Positions 31,440-41,903 of a stretch of 64,000 nt of DNA are shown here, one piece after another. Position 1 is the first letter of the stretch. The number at the start of each line of letters is the position of its first letter. The DNA is from Pyralis farinalis (taxonomy: Eukaryota > Arthropoda > Insecta > Lepidoptera > Pyralidae). The DNA lies in assembly GCA_947507595.1 (NCBI GenBank), contig OX382263.1:7998001-8062000 (forward strand). The letters are read 5' to 3'. Position numbers and translations under genes: made by a program. The notes below the pieces were generated by a model that searched no databases, was not told the origin of the DNA, and saw only the letters and a program-made list of their open reading frames with translations.

Positions 31440-32245
31440 TATGTTTATACGACTAAAGTGGCAAACGAGTATACGACCTGCTTGTTGGTTAGTAGTTACC
31501 GTGGCGTATTTTATTACATTGGAGAGCTCAATGATGTCGTGGCGCGTGTCATTCTAACCAAACACACAAGTTAAGCAACGTCAACTGCAGCCTGTCTATG
31601 GATGGATTTATCTATATCGAGTTTCTCCGTGTTCAGGGGGAAGGTTAAGGCGTCGGTCCCGGCTGTTGTCGATAGATGACAGTCGTTAAGCAAAGTCAGT
31701 GGCCCTCGGGCGGCTTGAAAACACTGGCCTCCGCCAATCCGCATTTGGCAGCGTGGTGGAGTATGCTTTAAACCCCTTCGGTTGAAGGGAGACCTGTATC
31801 TCTGCAATGGGATGAGTAAGGGTTGATGTGGTGGATGGACATTTGCAGTACCGGGGTTTCACTCATGTGTTTCCGAACCTGTAAAATCCTCTTCATATTC
31901 CACAACTTTTAAAAATAAAACTTTATTGCACAGTACGTAACCATTGCGGTTCAATTATGTGAACCCAGTCTCCGGCGAGCGGTGCGATTGCAAATAGAAG
32001 CTTTTACTATCAGAACAAAACTCGTTGTACATTCGGTAGAACACGCAAAGGCAGACGCGAAATCTCTCCTTAAATTTGAGAGCTCAATACAGATGTAAGC
32101 TTAAAATCGTCGACAATTCTCACAGCTCGTCTCTGAACCATATCACGCGGTCCTAGCTGGTATCCAGGTGCTCCCGCCTGAAGATGACCACAGTACTCCA
32201 TGTGCGGGCTGACTTGAGACATGTATGTTATACCTGTCTTTGCTC
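31440..32245 (-). pseudogene. LINE fragments, scrambled
   Basis: 31560-31810 matches a segment also at 33.75 and 34.7 kb (GACAACAGCCGGGACCGACG). 31840-32225 is the C-terminal LINE lineage of 8.2/9.5 kb: minus strand reads VSPHMEYCGHLQAGAPGYQL, VQRRAVRIVDDFKL. A SINE-A interrupts it at its 5' side. Confidence 0.65.
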
Positions 32246-32593
32246 TTGTCTCGTGGGCTCGATTCCCACGCAAGGCAAACATTTGTGTGCATGAACATGT
32301 CTGTTTGTCTTGGTCTGGATGTTTTAAGAGAGGTATGATACATCAAAGCAGCCCGTCTGGAGAAGTACCTCCACGTCACAGAAAACCGCAGCCTAATAAC
32401 AACTCCCTAGAGGGTTGTTGTGTTCCTGCGTGTGAGTGAGGTAACCAGTAAGCTCCCAAGGAGTTGCTGTGTAAGCAGCAGAGGAGGCATCGCCCGAGTG
32501 GTACTTAATATATAAGCGTTAATAGGCTACAGTACCCGGCTTACATCAGGTGGGCCGTATGCTTGTATGCCTCCCGACGTAGTATAAAAAAAA
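32246..32593 (+). repeat. SINE-A, head truncated
   Basis: From box B (GGGCTCGATTCCCACG) to GTAGTATAAAAAAAAC. Confidence 0.8.
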
Positions 32594-32738
32594 CATGTGC
32601 GTCTCGGTACGCCCGACAGAATTGATAACATAAACTAATCTACATATAATTAAAGCTGCCATATGCTTGAGAGAAAGGGAAGCCAGACAGACTGGCGCCG
32701 TAACACGTTACGTAACGAAGCGGTTTACCCTCCCTTAA

Positions 32739-32757
32739 GAAGTTATCACTTCAAAAA
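32739..32757. repeat. Inverted-repeat arm left of exon
   Basis: AAGAAGTTATCACTTCAAA, the exact complement of the arm at 33159-33177; same motif as the HEL-C ends with T for A at one position. Confidence 0.7.
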
Positions 32758-32933
32758 CGTAAAGCAACGCTTCGGGTGCGATGGCGGGGAAAGCGCCGCC
32801 ATTTCGTGATCGTTTCGCTGCGTCAGACAATTTCCTTTTAGATTAAGCACCATTCATTTACGTTTTCCTCACGATTACGATCGAATTTGCCCGAAATTTG
32901 GGGCGAACTTTAATTTGAAAAAGAAACACTAAC

Positions 32934-33083
32934 CTTATAGCGCAACTTGTGCCGTCTTCTTCGTCCTCCCTCTTCCTCCTCTTCCTCTTTACATAGAGGT
33001 ATGCACCGATGGCGAATAGGACAGCTACAGCGCCACAGCTTAGCACAGAAATGAGCACTACGTCACGAGTCTTCATTTTTTAT
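32934..33083 (-). CDS. Candidate host exon: membrane-anchor N terminus
   Basis: The one segment that looks like a host gene. On the minus strand a pyrimidine-rich stretch ends TTTTCCACAG, followed by ATAAAA and ATG (A at -3). 47 codons follow, then AAG|GTTAGT, a good splice donor. The 150-bp exon ends two bases into a codon, so the protein continues in an exon I cannot see. The peptide starts MKTRD, has a ~24-residue hydrophobic segment (about residues 6-29), then the basic run KRKRRKR and an acidic EDEED. Charge distribution predicts one membrane span with the C terminus in the cytosol, as in signal-anchor proteins such as synaptotagmins; that comparison is topology only and I do not recognise the gene. 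The frame running past the donor is intron. Flanked by inverted repeats. Confidence 0.6.
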
Positions 33084-33156
33084 CTGTGGAAAATGAAGAA
33101 AAATAGTTTTACGCTAAAAAATATTTATTTTTTTATAGAATATAGAAAATCTTGTA

Positions 33157-33500
33157 TTATTTGAAGTGATAACTTCTTATCACTTCAACCTACCGCTTAA
33201 ACCAAACAGCGATGTTGATAAACTACGTTGAACGAAACGCGTAAACGCCAACAATTTCATGGCGCTTACAACGTTTTATTCGCGAGAAAATAATGCCCTA
33301 TGAACGATCTAGCGCTTCATGTTTTAATTGTATAATTAGATGTAAATAATGTTTTAGCGCTGCAGCGAACTTAAATTCTAATTCTCACCATAATCTTACA
33401 GTCAGGGTCACGTGTCCTGACGGCCTGACGGCCTGACGCCAGTTTAGCATTTTTACTCATCCCAAAAAGTGCACAACGTCGCTAAAGAAGTTTCACTTCA
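33157..33500 (-). mobile_element. HEL-C repeat, copy 2
   Basis: Starts in GAAGTGATAACTTC, followed by a second short arm (TTATCACTTCAA), then the family core (ACCAAACAGCGATGTTGAT, AACTTAAATTC) and the other end GAAGTTTCACTTC. The usual GCACTCC hairpin is absent. Confidence 0.65.
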
Positions 33501-33960
33501 AAAATAAGCTATAAATTTGGCCCCTGTATATAGATGCCATCCGCGACTAAACGCTCATATTCTGGTGTCCCGTCGGAACTGCTTTTCCTACCTTCTTTAG
33601 TTTTCCTTGGCTTCGCAAAGTCATATCGTGATTTTGAATAGTTTATACCCTTTCTTAAAATCCGAGTAGTAGTTTCAGAGATTAGTGTGTTTAAATATAC
33701 AAACCCTTCCACTTCAAAATTAGTATTAATTACCACATCAACACTTACTCATCCCACTGCAGGGATACGGGTCTCTCTTCAACCGAAGGGTTTATTGTTG
33801 TTTTTTTTTTTGCCTCCAGATCGAACGTGTAAGGTTCGTATCAGGTGCACACATATTGGCTTACGGCTAAAGGATCTCGGGTATGGGGAGGGCCGAGACT
33901 TTTTCCGTCTCTTTCTTTATTTATTCATAAATACATTTTGTACCTTATTATATCGAGAGA

Positions 33961-34215
33961 ATGAATGAAGAACGATTGACGAAAAAAGTGTATAAGGCGA
34001 GTGTGAGTGAAAGTGTTGGAAGGGGTAGACCTAGGCGGACGTTTCGAGATCAAATCAGGGACGTCCTGAAAAAAGGCCAGGTCAAGAGTATCCTAAACCG
34101 AAGAGCATGTATGAAGGAAATAATGAGAGTAGACGAAGCGAAACAAGTATGTAAGGATCGTAGCAAGTGGAAAGAAGTGGTCTCTGCCTACCCCTACGGG
34201 ATAGAGGCGTGATTA
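33961..34215 (+). pseudogene. RTE-2 LINE C-terminal tail
   Basis: An intact 83-codon frame: MNEERLTKKVYKASVSESVG, RGRPRRTFRDQIRDVLKKGQ, NRRACMKEIMRVDEA, KQVCKDRSKWKEVVSAYP, then a stop and a TATG tail. It is the best-kept copy of this tail. It has no upstream RT, so it is a 5'-truncated LINE end and not a gene. Confidence 0.8.
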
Positions 34216-34480
34216 TATGTATGTATGTATGTTATATGTATACTATTTTTCTATGCTACGAGTATTACATCTTAGTCTTATTACGCTAGTAGCTTATTCT
34301 AGTATTCAATATGTGCGTATTATACGTTTCTGCTTTACCTATTTCTAATTATTTTACTTAACTATTGAATTTAATCGGTTACTTAATATATATATCCCTA
34401 TGTATATACATTAGTAAAGCCTTTTCTTTTTACTTGTTTCTGTTTATCACCTTCTTTATTATTGTTTGGCAGAATAACAA
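34216..34480. other. No gene seen
   Basis: AT-rich DNA. Confidence 0.4.
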
Positions 34481-34484
34481 AAAC

Positions 34485-34805
34485 CTAGTTCTTTTTATTT
34501 TTCATTATTATGTTTATATGTTGTGGCGTTATTCTTGTGTTTATTTCCGTTTCTGTTTCCCATCTTTCTTTTCCATAAATCGGACATTCGGTTATGATGT
34601 GCAGCACATTTTCGGCCTTCTCTGAATCACAGATACATGCCGGGTTCTCTTTGCACCGAAATCGATAACCGAAGGGGTTTAGAGCATACTCCACCAAGCC
34701 GCCCGAGTGTCACAGACTTAGCTTAACGACTGCCATCTATCGACAACAGCCGGGACCGACGGCTTAACGTGCCCTGCGAAGCACGGAGAAACTCGAGATA
34801 GAAAA
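34485..34805 (-). pseudogene. LINE C-terminal zinc-knuckle fragment
   Basis: Minus strand reads EYALNPFGYRFRCKENPAC, ICDSEKAENVLHIITECPI, YGKERWETE: a CX5-CXC...HX4C knuckle like that closing R1/I-type LINE proteins. The segment upstream (34.70-34.80 kb) is the one shared with 31.6 kb. Confidence 0.7.
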
Positions 34806-34899
34806 TCCATCTTCATCATCATCATTTATTTCGAGAGAGAATTTTATCTGTATTAGATATGCCAGTATTTATTCATATACACAATGGTGATGCTAGAAA

Positions 34900-35240
34900 C
34901 AATATTCGTCGGAAAAAGTGCGTGTGTTAACAATAAGAGTCATACTTAGTTGGTTCGGACATGTAGAAAGAATGCAGGATGAAAGAATTACGAAATATAT
35001 ATATAATGCAAAAGTAGAAGGATGTAGGAGTTGAGGAAGGCAAAGACTTACCTACCATGATCAAATTGATCGTGTTTTATCAGAAGGTGATGTCAGGAGC
35101 CTTAGAAACTGGCGAGCGTGCATGAGATGAGCAATTAATATTAAAGAAGCAAGTGAGGTGGGTAAGAATCGAGTCATGTGCCGCTCTGTTCTCTCTGCTT
35201 ACTCCCCGTAAGGGATTTGGCGTGAAGTTATAGATAGATA
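34900..35240 (+). pseudogene. RTE-1 LINE tail, longer copy
   Basis: Reads RVILSWFGHVERMQDERI, YNAKVEGCRS, YHDQIDRVLSEGDVRS, then ACMR-AINIKEASEVGKNRV, with stops. ATAGATAGAT tail. Confidence 0.75.
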
Positions 35241-35549
35241 TGCCAGCCCCATCATCGTACCATAAGCTAAAGAGAGACTCAGTGTTGAGTTGTGGTAATC
35301 AGTTCATAGAATATTCTTGCAACTACTGAGGTAGGTTTAGCCAATATGGATTGAGCTACCCACGTCTTTAACATTTAATTTCAACTTTATCATTAGTCAG
35401 TCTCTCTTTGCTACAAGCAAAGACTTGACATACTCTATCAATGCATGTTGGACGTCCTCTTGGTTAGGACATTAAAAACAACAATAACTTTTCAGTTCCA
35501 AGACGTCCAATTATTTTAAGGAGGTAAATATTTAAATGTACAATAATCA
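35241..35549. other. No gene seen
   Basis: Nothing recognised. Confidence 0.4.
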
Positions 35550-35708
35550 GATGGTGAAGTCATGAACTCCTACAACCGGCGAACGTGCATGAGAAGAGCT
35601 ATGTCTGTTAAAAAAGCAATTGACGTGTGTAAAGACCGAGTCATGTGGAGCTCGGTGTTCTGTGCCCACCACGCGAGAGATTTGAAGTTATAGATAGAGA
35701 GATAGAAT
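35550..35708 (+). pseudogene. RTE-1 LINE tail
   Basis: NRRTCMRRAMSVKKAIDVC, KDRVMWSSVFCAHHARDL, then ATAGATAGAGAGATAG. Confidence 0.75.
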
Positions 35709-36123
35709 AAAATTCTAATCCCAAAACAAGTAGATGTTTAAAATATCAATAGATTTCCAATTTCTTCACATTTCGCATCCCAAATGATTACAAAAAAAAC
35801 TTCCCAGACCTCATTACGTACCGACACGGCAAAAGGGATTGTTTCCCATTTGTTCGAAAAGTTTTAAGTGTTTATCTTTTTTGACCTCCTGAGAATTAGT
35901 TAAATTTATTATAATTGTTTTATTTGTAAAGTGTTTTGTAGAGATCCTTTTGCTACAAACGTGAACGTGTATTTTTTTTGATATATACCTGACTATAACG
36001 CGACTTCGTCTACACGTATTAGCGTTGCAAGCAATGGTCTAAAATGTCGATAGTATCGATAGCCATAGTTTGCAATACTATTGATGTGGTAAAGGTAAAG
36101 GTAAAACTTTCGATAGTTGCTCC

Positions 36124-36183
36124 GGTCGTCTCTGCGACACGTGTTTCGCCTCTACACGAGGCATCCTCAGGCGTTGTAGATGT
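36124..36183 (-). ncRNA. Hammerhead ribozyme, core intact
   Basis: Minus strand: CTGAGGA (fits CTGANGA), stem II GCCTC/GAGGC with loop GTGTA, GAA plus ACACGTGT, predicted cut between 36136 and 36135. Stem I is weaker than at 12.96 kb (GC/GC, then TCT/AGA). Confidence 0.7.
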
Positions 36184-36382
36184 TAGTCGTTAGAATAACA
36201 TGCTACAAATTCTATATGAATCTAACGACTAACTCAACTACAACAACTAAACTCCATTAGTAGATGTATGCAGCCGCTGCCATGGCTGCTCCGGTCGCCT
36301 CTGCGAGTGTTCGCCATCTGAAATGTGAACCGCATGCACTTGTCACTGTCTGCTCTGCCTGCCTGCCCTGCCCTAAGAGCTT

Positions 36383-36443
36383 CGGTCGTCTCTGCGACAC
36401 GTGTTTCGCCTCTCCACGAGGCATTTTCAGGCGTTGTAGATGT
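36383..36443 (-). ncRNA. Degenerate hammerhead
   Basis: As above but the core reads CTGAAAA, losing the conserved second G, so it should be inactive. Confidence 0.6.
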
Positions 36444-36919
36444 TAGTCGTTAGATTCATATAGAATTCGTAGCATGTTATTCTAACGACTAACATCTATA
36501 GCGCCTGAGGTTGCCTCTTAGGGCAGGGCAGGCAGGCAGAGCAGACAGTGACGAGTGCATGCGGTTCACATTTCAGATGGCGAACACTCGCAGAGACGAC
36601 CGGAGTAGCCATGGCAGCGGCGGCATACATCTACTAATGGATTCGTACTATCGATACTTTTCAATTTAGATACTATGGATACTATTGGTGTTATTTGTGT
36701 GCAGAACTATTCATAGCTAAATTACTATCGAATGTATTATAATACCGATATATTATAATTTGATACACGTGTATATAAGCTAGAATAACAAATAGGGTAT
36801 TTTTTATCAATTCAGTAGTAGCAACACTATCGATATTTTTACCCTTCATCAATAATATTGCAAACTATTGGCTATCGATAGTATTAATACTATCGCAACC
36901 GTAATGCGATCATCGGGAT

Positions 36920-37538
36920 CAAAGAGTGAATTTCGCGGTCTGCGCCGGAACACCCGGGCGTCGATCCGCGGGCGTGTAATTGGCGGCCCGGGCTGCCAAT
37001 AGGTTGTGGTGTTGAGATGCAGTTTCGAAGTAGCGCCTAGATGCTTCCTTCATGAAACTAATGATAGAAGGGAGTTCAAGGTCGAGATGGAGACCGGTTT
37101 TGGATGATCTGGAGCTTAGTCAAATGAGAGCGCGCAGCGTGTGTACACGACGCTGGCGTAGTTGAGAACGTGGTGGATATAGCTTTAGTAGAGTGTACAC
37201 TTATTTCTAAGTGACATTCTGCGATTCCTGAATATAGGAGCGAGCCGGCCGAGGTAGAACGCGGACTTCTTCCTAACAGCGGTGATGTGAGGTCCAAACG
37301 TCATTCTGGAGTCTAGGATGACACCTAGGTATTTGGCCTTCTCGACCCATGGGATAGATCGGCCGAACATTGATATGACATTCTTTATTTCGTGAGCTAT
37401 AAAAGTATACCAAAACGGGTGGGTTTGGAATGGTGCATTTGTCTTCGCTCCACTCAATTTAGGTGTTATTTTAATGAGTCGCGATGCCATTGCATTCCTC
37501 GTCGTTAGGCCTGATGCACGTGCAGTTGTAATGATTTT
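36920..37538 (-). pseudogene. Jockey-like LINE RT thumb fragment
   Basis: Minus strand reads IPWVEKAKYLGVILDSRMTF, GPHITAVRKKSAFYLGRLA, PIFRNRRMSLRNKCTLY, then frameshifted ending sequence. SINE-A abuts it at its 5' side. Confidence 0.75.
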
Positions 37539-37539
37539 T

Positions 37540-37938
37540 GACGAGCTCGGTGGCTCAGTCGTGAATGACGCAACTTTGACACCAACGCTCGTGGGTTCGA
37601 TTCCCACACAAGGCAAACATTTGTGTGCATGAACATGTCTGTTTGTCTTGGTCTGGTTTTAAGAGAGGTAGGGCGTGTCAAAGCAGTCCGTCTGGGGAAG
37701 CACCTCCATCTCACAGAAAAACGCAGCCAAATAACAACTCCCTAGAGGGTAGCTGTGTTCCTTAGGAGCTTACTGGTGACCATACTCACGGTCACGGTAA
37801 GCTCCCAAGGAGTTACTGTGTAAGCAACAGAGGAGGCATCGCGCGAGTGATACATATTATATCGCTAGCGTTAATGATGTTACGGTACCCGCTTTACGTC
37901 AGGTGGGTCGTATACTTGTATGCCACCCGAAGTAGTAT
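37540..37938 (+). repeat. SINE-A, near full length
   Basis: Intact head (GACGAGCTCGGTGGCTCAG, GGTTCGATTCCCAC). A ~35-bp part of the body near GAGCTTACTGGTGACCA is inverted relative to the consensus. Confidence 0.8.
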
Positions 37939-37994
37939 GAAGAAAAAGAAATGATTCATAATGCGCCGTCATATACATCTTGAATTCATAACTC

Positions 37995-38115
37995 TTCTCA
38001 TGTATGAGAAGAGCTATGAATGTTAAAGAAGTGAGTGAGGTGTGTACGGACCGAGTGATGTGGCGCTCGGTCCTCCTTGCCTTCACTGCATGGGATTCGG
38101 AGTGGAGTTATAGAT
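37995..38115 (+). pseudogene. RTE-1 LINE tail
   Basis: MRRAMNVKEVSEVCTDRVMW, RSVLLAFTA, then ATAGATAGACAGATAG. Confidence 0.7.
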
Positions 38116-38435
38116 AGACAGATAGACGTCTTGAAGTCTACGATATCAGTAAACGGCTAGTAGCAGATGTACATAATGTTTTCGTAATTGTCTCTTATTT
38201 TCCATTTAGCGTCTTGAACAGCTTCTTAAATGCAGCTGTGAACAGTTTCAAGGAGATTCCGTCCGCCTGTTGCAGTTCAATGGACATTAAAATTCTAACA
38301 ATGTTCTTTATTTGCATTAAATAAACATGTTGATATAAATAATAAAGACATGTTTATCATGTTTAGCTTATTAATAAACATAAAATTATTAGTTGTGGGT
38401 GACATGAGAATTGAGTTATTGGTGCAATTGGAAAA
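38116..38435. other. No gene seen
   Basis: AT-rich DNA. Confidence 0.4.
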
Positions 38436-38439
38436 AATT

Positions 38440-38632
38440 GAACATTCGCATGCTCCCACCACCGTCGCTGCCACGACTGGCCTGACCGCGGCAGACGAGG
38501 CAGAGATTACCGGAGAAGCCATGGCAGCGTCGGCATGTTGCATCTACTAATAACGGTAGTGGGTGGGTGCCGACCGGCGCTAGGCCGCATGAACTAATTG
38601 GTGGCGGAAGTACACAAAGCAGGATAGACCGA
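38440..38632 (+). repeat. Penelope-like terminal repeat fragment
   Basis: GCATGCTCCCACCACCGTCG to AAGTACACAAAGCAGGATAG; hammerhead part missing. Confidence 0.75.
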
Positions 38633-38934
38633 ATTACATAATAATTCCTTTATTTTCCCAAGTGTTCTTTTTAGAAATTCGTTAATAGTTTTGTATAAAG
38701 AAATTAGTTCAATTTTGTTTTAATTTATTTAGTGATCTAATTTTTTCTAAGTGACTTCGTAATTAATTAGACAGTCTGATACACCCACGAAAATAATTGT
38801 GCTCACGCACATATAAAATAATATATATTTTTGTTGCTCGCATTTCGAACAAATCTGATAATATCGTCGACATCTAGACATAACTTAGTAAATAGAATAA
38901 TTACTTTACAAATACGCACGTGTCATAAATATAT
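38633..38934. other. No gene seen
   Basis: AT-rich DNA. Confidence 0.4.
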
Positions 38935-39197
38935 AAATATTGCCGGACAAATTACACAGCGCCACCTAGCCCCAAAGTAAGCGAAGCTTGTGTTATGGGT
39001 ACTAGACAACTGATAAACATACGTAAATACATTTTTTTTTTGTAAATACATACTTATTATACATAGAAAATACCCAGATCAATACAAACAGACATGTTCA
39101 TGCACACAAATATTTGTACTGTGTGGGAATCGAACCCACGAGCGTTGGTGTCAAAGTAGCGTAACAGCGCGTTTCACCACTGCGCCACCGAGCTCGT
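38935..39197 (-). repeat. SINE-B, full length
   Basis: Inverted; head ends GCGCCACCGAGCTCGTC. Confidence 0.8.
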
Positions 39198-39214
39198 CTC
39201 TATATATAGGCAAG

Positions 39215-39597
39215 CACTTATCCCACTAGCAATAATATACTAACCAGCGCTTATATCACCAATATTAATTCGCCAACAAGCACTTATCTCACCAATAATA
39301 ATCCGCCAACAAGCACTTATCTCACAAGTAATAATCCGCCCACAAGCATTTATCTCACCAATAATAATCCGCCAACAAGCACTTATCTCATCCATAATAA
39401 TCCGCCAACAAGCACTTATCTCACCAATAATAATCCGCCAACAAGCACTTATCTCACCAACAAGCACTTATCCCACCAATAATAATCCGCCAACAAGCAC
39501 TTATCTCACCAATAATAATTCGCCAACAAGCACTTATCTCACCAACAAGCACTTATCCCACCAATAATAATCCGCCAACAAGCACTTATCCTAATGA
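39215..39597. repeat. Minisatellite, 33-bp and 18-bp units
   Basis: About ten units of AACAAGCACTTATCTCACC followed or not by AATAATAATCCGCC. Both lengths are multiples of three, so the minus strand stays open with an 11-residue repeat (GEISACWRIII). It starts right at the SINE-B head. Confidence 0.9.
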
Positions 39598-39969
39598 ACA
39601 TAAGGTATAGAAGTTGGTGACACATATGTTTTTATGCAGCAAAATCGGAATTTGAATAAGAATCTTGTTTATTAATCGGCAGTGTTCACGTGTAGGTTAG
39701 GTTAAATAGGCTCTACACATGCTGAGCCCACTTACAACAGATTTCAGTATCGAAAACCATGAGCAGTACACGAATTCAATTACATATTCAGTGGCATGCA
39801 CTTAAAGGTCCCGTATCTGGGCCATATTGCTGCAGTAGCGTACAAATGTATCAAAAGAGATTTATAAGATAGTCGCTGGCATTGTCTGAAAATGCAGCTT
39901 GTGCGATTGCACGAAGAATTTTATAGTTTTATTCAAATTTTATAGAATTATGAAATATGGAATCGTGAA
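39598..39969. other. No gene seen
   Basis: Nothing recognised. Confidence 0.4.
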
Positions 39970-40115
39970 AGTCTATAACTTCACTCCAATTCCCTTGTGG
40001 GGTAGGCTGAGAGAACCGAGCGCAACATTCATTGCTCTTCTCATGCAGTACTGCATACTGAACTGAATTCCGAGGCTCCTGACATCACCATCAATGTTTC
40101 TGAAACTTGAAAATA
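39970..40115 (-). pseudogene. RTE-1 LINE tail
   Basis: GDVRSLGIQF, CMRRAMNVALGSLSLPHK on the minus strand, internally deleted. Confidence 0.65.
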
Positions 40116-40129
40116 CAATCAATTTGGAC

Positions 40130-40695
40130 ATATTAAGTAAGTCTTGATCACAAATTACATGCGTTTCTTTCTGCAGATCAGTCAAATCTTGAGGCACCCA
40201 TTGTTCATCTTATTCATTTAATGCAAATGAGTCAACATTCTACGTAAGATAACGTTAAACGATGCCGCCAATTCCTGGGTAGTTTGACTCGGGTCAGCTT
40301 CCACCATCTCCTTCAATTCAGCGTTATTTACCTGTGTGGGCGGCATTCCATGTGGGTCGTTCTTCAAGTCGAAGTTTCCATTACGAAAGCGTTTAAACCA
40401 AAAACGAACGTTGCGTTCATTAGCAGTCTCCTTTCCAAACGCAGCATTGATATTGCGAGCCGTTTCTGCCGCGTTAGTTCCGCGTCGGAACTCGTATTCA
40501 AAAATTACTCGGATTTTCGTAGTATCCATCTTTCCCGTCTAAGCTGAATAAAAATAAAACAATTGAAATACGAAAATCAAATTTTGCATGTGAAAAAGTT
40601 TCACTCAAAAATCTCACACCTTGAAGGTTTAATGTCAATTCAAAGCATCTAATACTATAAAATGGCAATTTCATACTCCTATTATTACGTTACTA
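40130..40695 (-). pseudogene. mariner transposase relic, copy 2
   Basis: The best-preserved N terminus: MDTTKIRVIFEYEFRRGTNA, AETARNINAAFGKETANERN, VRFWFKRFRNGNFDLKND, then the second helix-turn-helix NNAELKEMVEADPSQTTQEL. The frame breaks after the HLH region; VPQDLTDLQKETHV follows in another frame. The 5' end shows the AATAATAGGAGTATGAAATTG terminus. The catalytic domain is missing, cut off by an RTE-1 tail. Confidence 0.85.
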
Positions 40696-40734
40696 TATTT
40701 GAAAGATTTTATTAAATTTCTGTAGCTATCTACT

Positions 40735-40838
40735 TACTAACTTCACGCCAAATCCCTTGCGGGATAGGCAGATAGAATCGAGCGCCACATGACTCGATCC
40801 TTACAAACCTCACTCGCTTCTTTAACATTCAAAAAGCA
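40735..40838 (-). pseudogene. RTE-1 LINE tail
   Basis: NVKEASEVCKDRVMWRSILS, AYPARDLA on the minus strand. Confidence 0.75.
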
Positions 40839-40857
40839 GCAGGTATCAAAGGTTCCT

Positions 40858-41025
40858 GTTATCACTGCTGCGGTCGTCTCTGCGAGTGTTCGCCATCTGA
40901 AATGTGAACCGCATGCACCCGCCACCATTGCTGCCCTGGCTGCTCCGGTCGACTCTGCGACAAGTGTTTCGCCTCCCCACGAGCCATCCTCGCACTGTAG
41001 ATGTTAGTCGTTAGAATAACATGCT
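40858..41025 (-). repeat. Penelope-like terminal repeat, dead hammerhead
   Basis: Keeps GCGAGTGTTCGCCATCTG and GGCGAAACACTTGTCGCAG, but CTGA is mutated (GCGAGGA) and ACACTTGT has lost its palindrome. Confidence 0.7.
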
Positions 41026-41049
41026 ACGAATCATGTATATTTTTGTTAA

Positions 41050-41630
41050 CATGTTTATAAACCCTTAACTAGAATTAACAGCATACCCTCATAACACACG
41101 CATACATTTTGCGGGCCAGCATGGTAGCGTCAACTGACAGGACACTGTAGTCCTTTGTCAGTTGCCGCTGCAATTTGGGCACCCCTTTTCGCTAACCAAC
41201 AGGCGAAGAGGAGCCACTATGCTGAGTCAATATAAAAAAAAAAACAAAAAAAAATAATGGGCCTTGATCAGGGTCGATAACCACGAAGGAAATAACCTTT
41301 ACAGAATGTAAGAGCGATTTTACATAGTAACTCAATTCACCGCTACCGGTCGAGGGTAAAGTAGAACGCGCAGCTCTCATTGGCTAGTTCACGGATCAAC
41401 ATCACGGCACTTATCGACTGATTGGATAAATTATTCTCTTATTGGTCAGTAGATTCGCATCGTTATTTAGACGTTAAAACGCAAAGTTTTTGTGAGCGCG
41501 GGGTGCCTTCACGTACAATCAACTTGTTTTGTGTTAGCAACTCTTATTTAAGTGGTTAATATTAGAATTAATGAATTGAAGATACAACGATTATAAAGTA
41601 ATTAGAAGACTAGCATGCATTCACAAACTT
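41050..41630. other. No gene; CCAAT-rich segment
   Basis: Three ATTGG motifs within ~70 bp (41378-41445) precede AT-rich DNA; upstream lies a CAACTGACA/TGTCAGTTG hairpin (41131-41165). It could be a retroelement end or a promoter; no transcript evidence. Confidence 0.3.
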
Positions 41631-41634
41631 TTAA

Positions 41635-41902
41635 AGAGAGGTAGGGCGCATCAAAGCAGCCTGTCTGGGGAAGTACCTCCACCTCACAGAAAACCACAGC
41701 CAAATAACAACTCCCTAGAGGGTTGTTGTGTTCCTGTGTGTAGTGAGGTCACCAGTAAGCTCCTAAGGAGTTGCTGTATAAGCAGCAGAGGAGGCATCGC
41801 GCGAGTGGTACTTAATATATTATAAGTGTTAATAGGCTACGGTGACCGCTTTACATCAGGTGGGCCGTATGCTTGAATGCCTTCCGACGTTGTATAAAAA
41901 AA
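41635..41902 (+). repeat. SINE-A, head missing
   Basis: AGAGAGGTAGGGCGCATC to GTTGTATAAAAAAAA; HEL-C begins in the A-tract. Confidence 0.8.
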
Positions 41903-41903
41903 A

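Larger units (their letters stand above)
36119..36650. repeat. Inverted Penelope-like terminal repeats
   Basis: 36264-36475 and 36476-36640 form a palindrome sharing CCATGGCTGCTCCGG, GTGTTCGCCATCTGAAATG and TGCCTGCCCTGCCCTAAGAG. A third piece with a hammerhead precedes it at 36119-36210. No protein frame remains. Confidence 0.7.
36020..36905. repeat. TATCGATA-rich repeat around Penelope remnants
   Basis: GATAGTATCGATAG, GCAATACTATTGATG and, after the inner block, CTATCGATACTTTTCAA and AGTATTAATACTATCG. One interspersed repeat appears split by the Penelope terminal repeats at 36.12-36.65 kb. Confidence 0.5.

Noticed and set aside
39240..39467. Protein with 11-residue repeats
   Set aside because: The frame is open only because the unit lengths are multiples of three; no start context, no domain.
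39215..39597. CRISPR array
   Set aside because: Units are contiguous near-identical repeats without unique spacers, in a eukaryotic genome.
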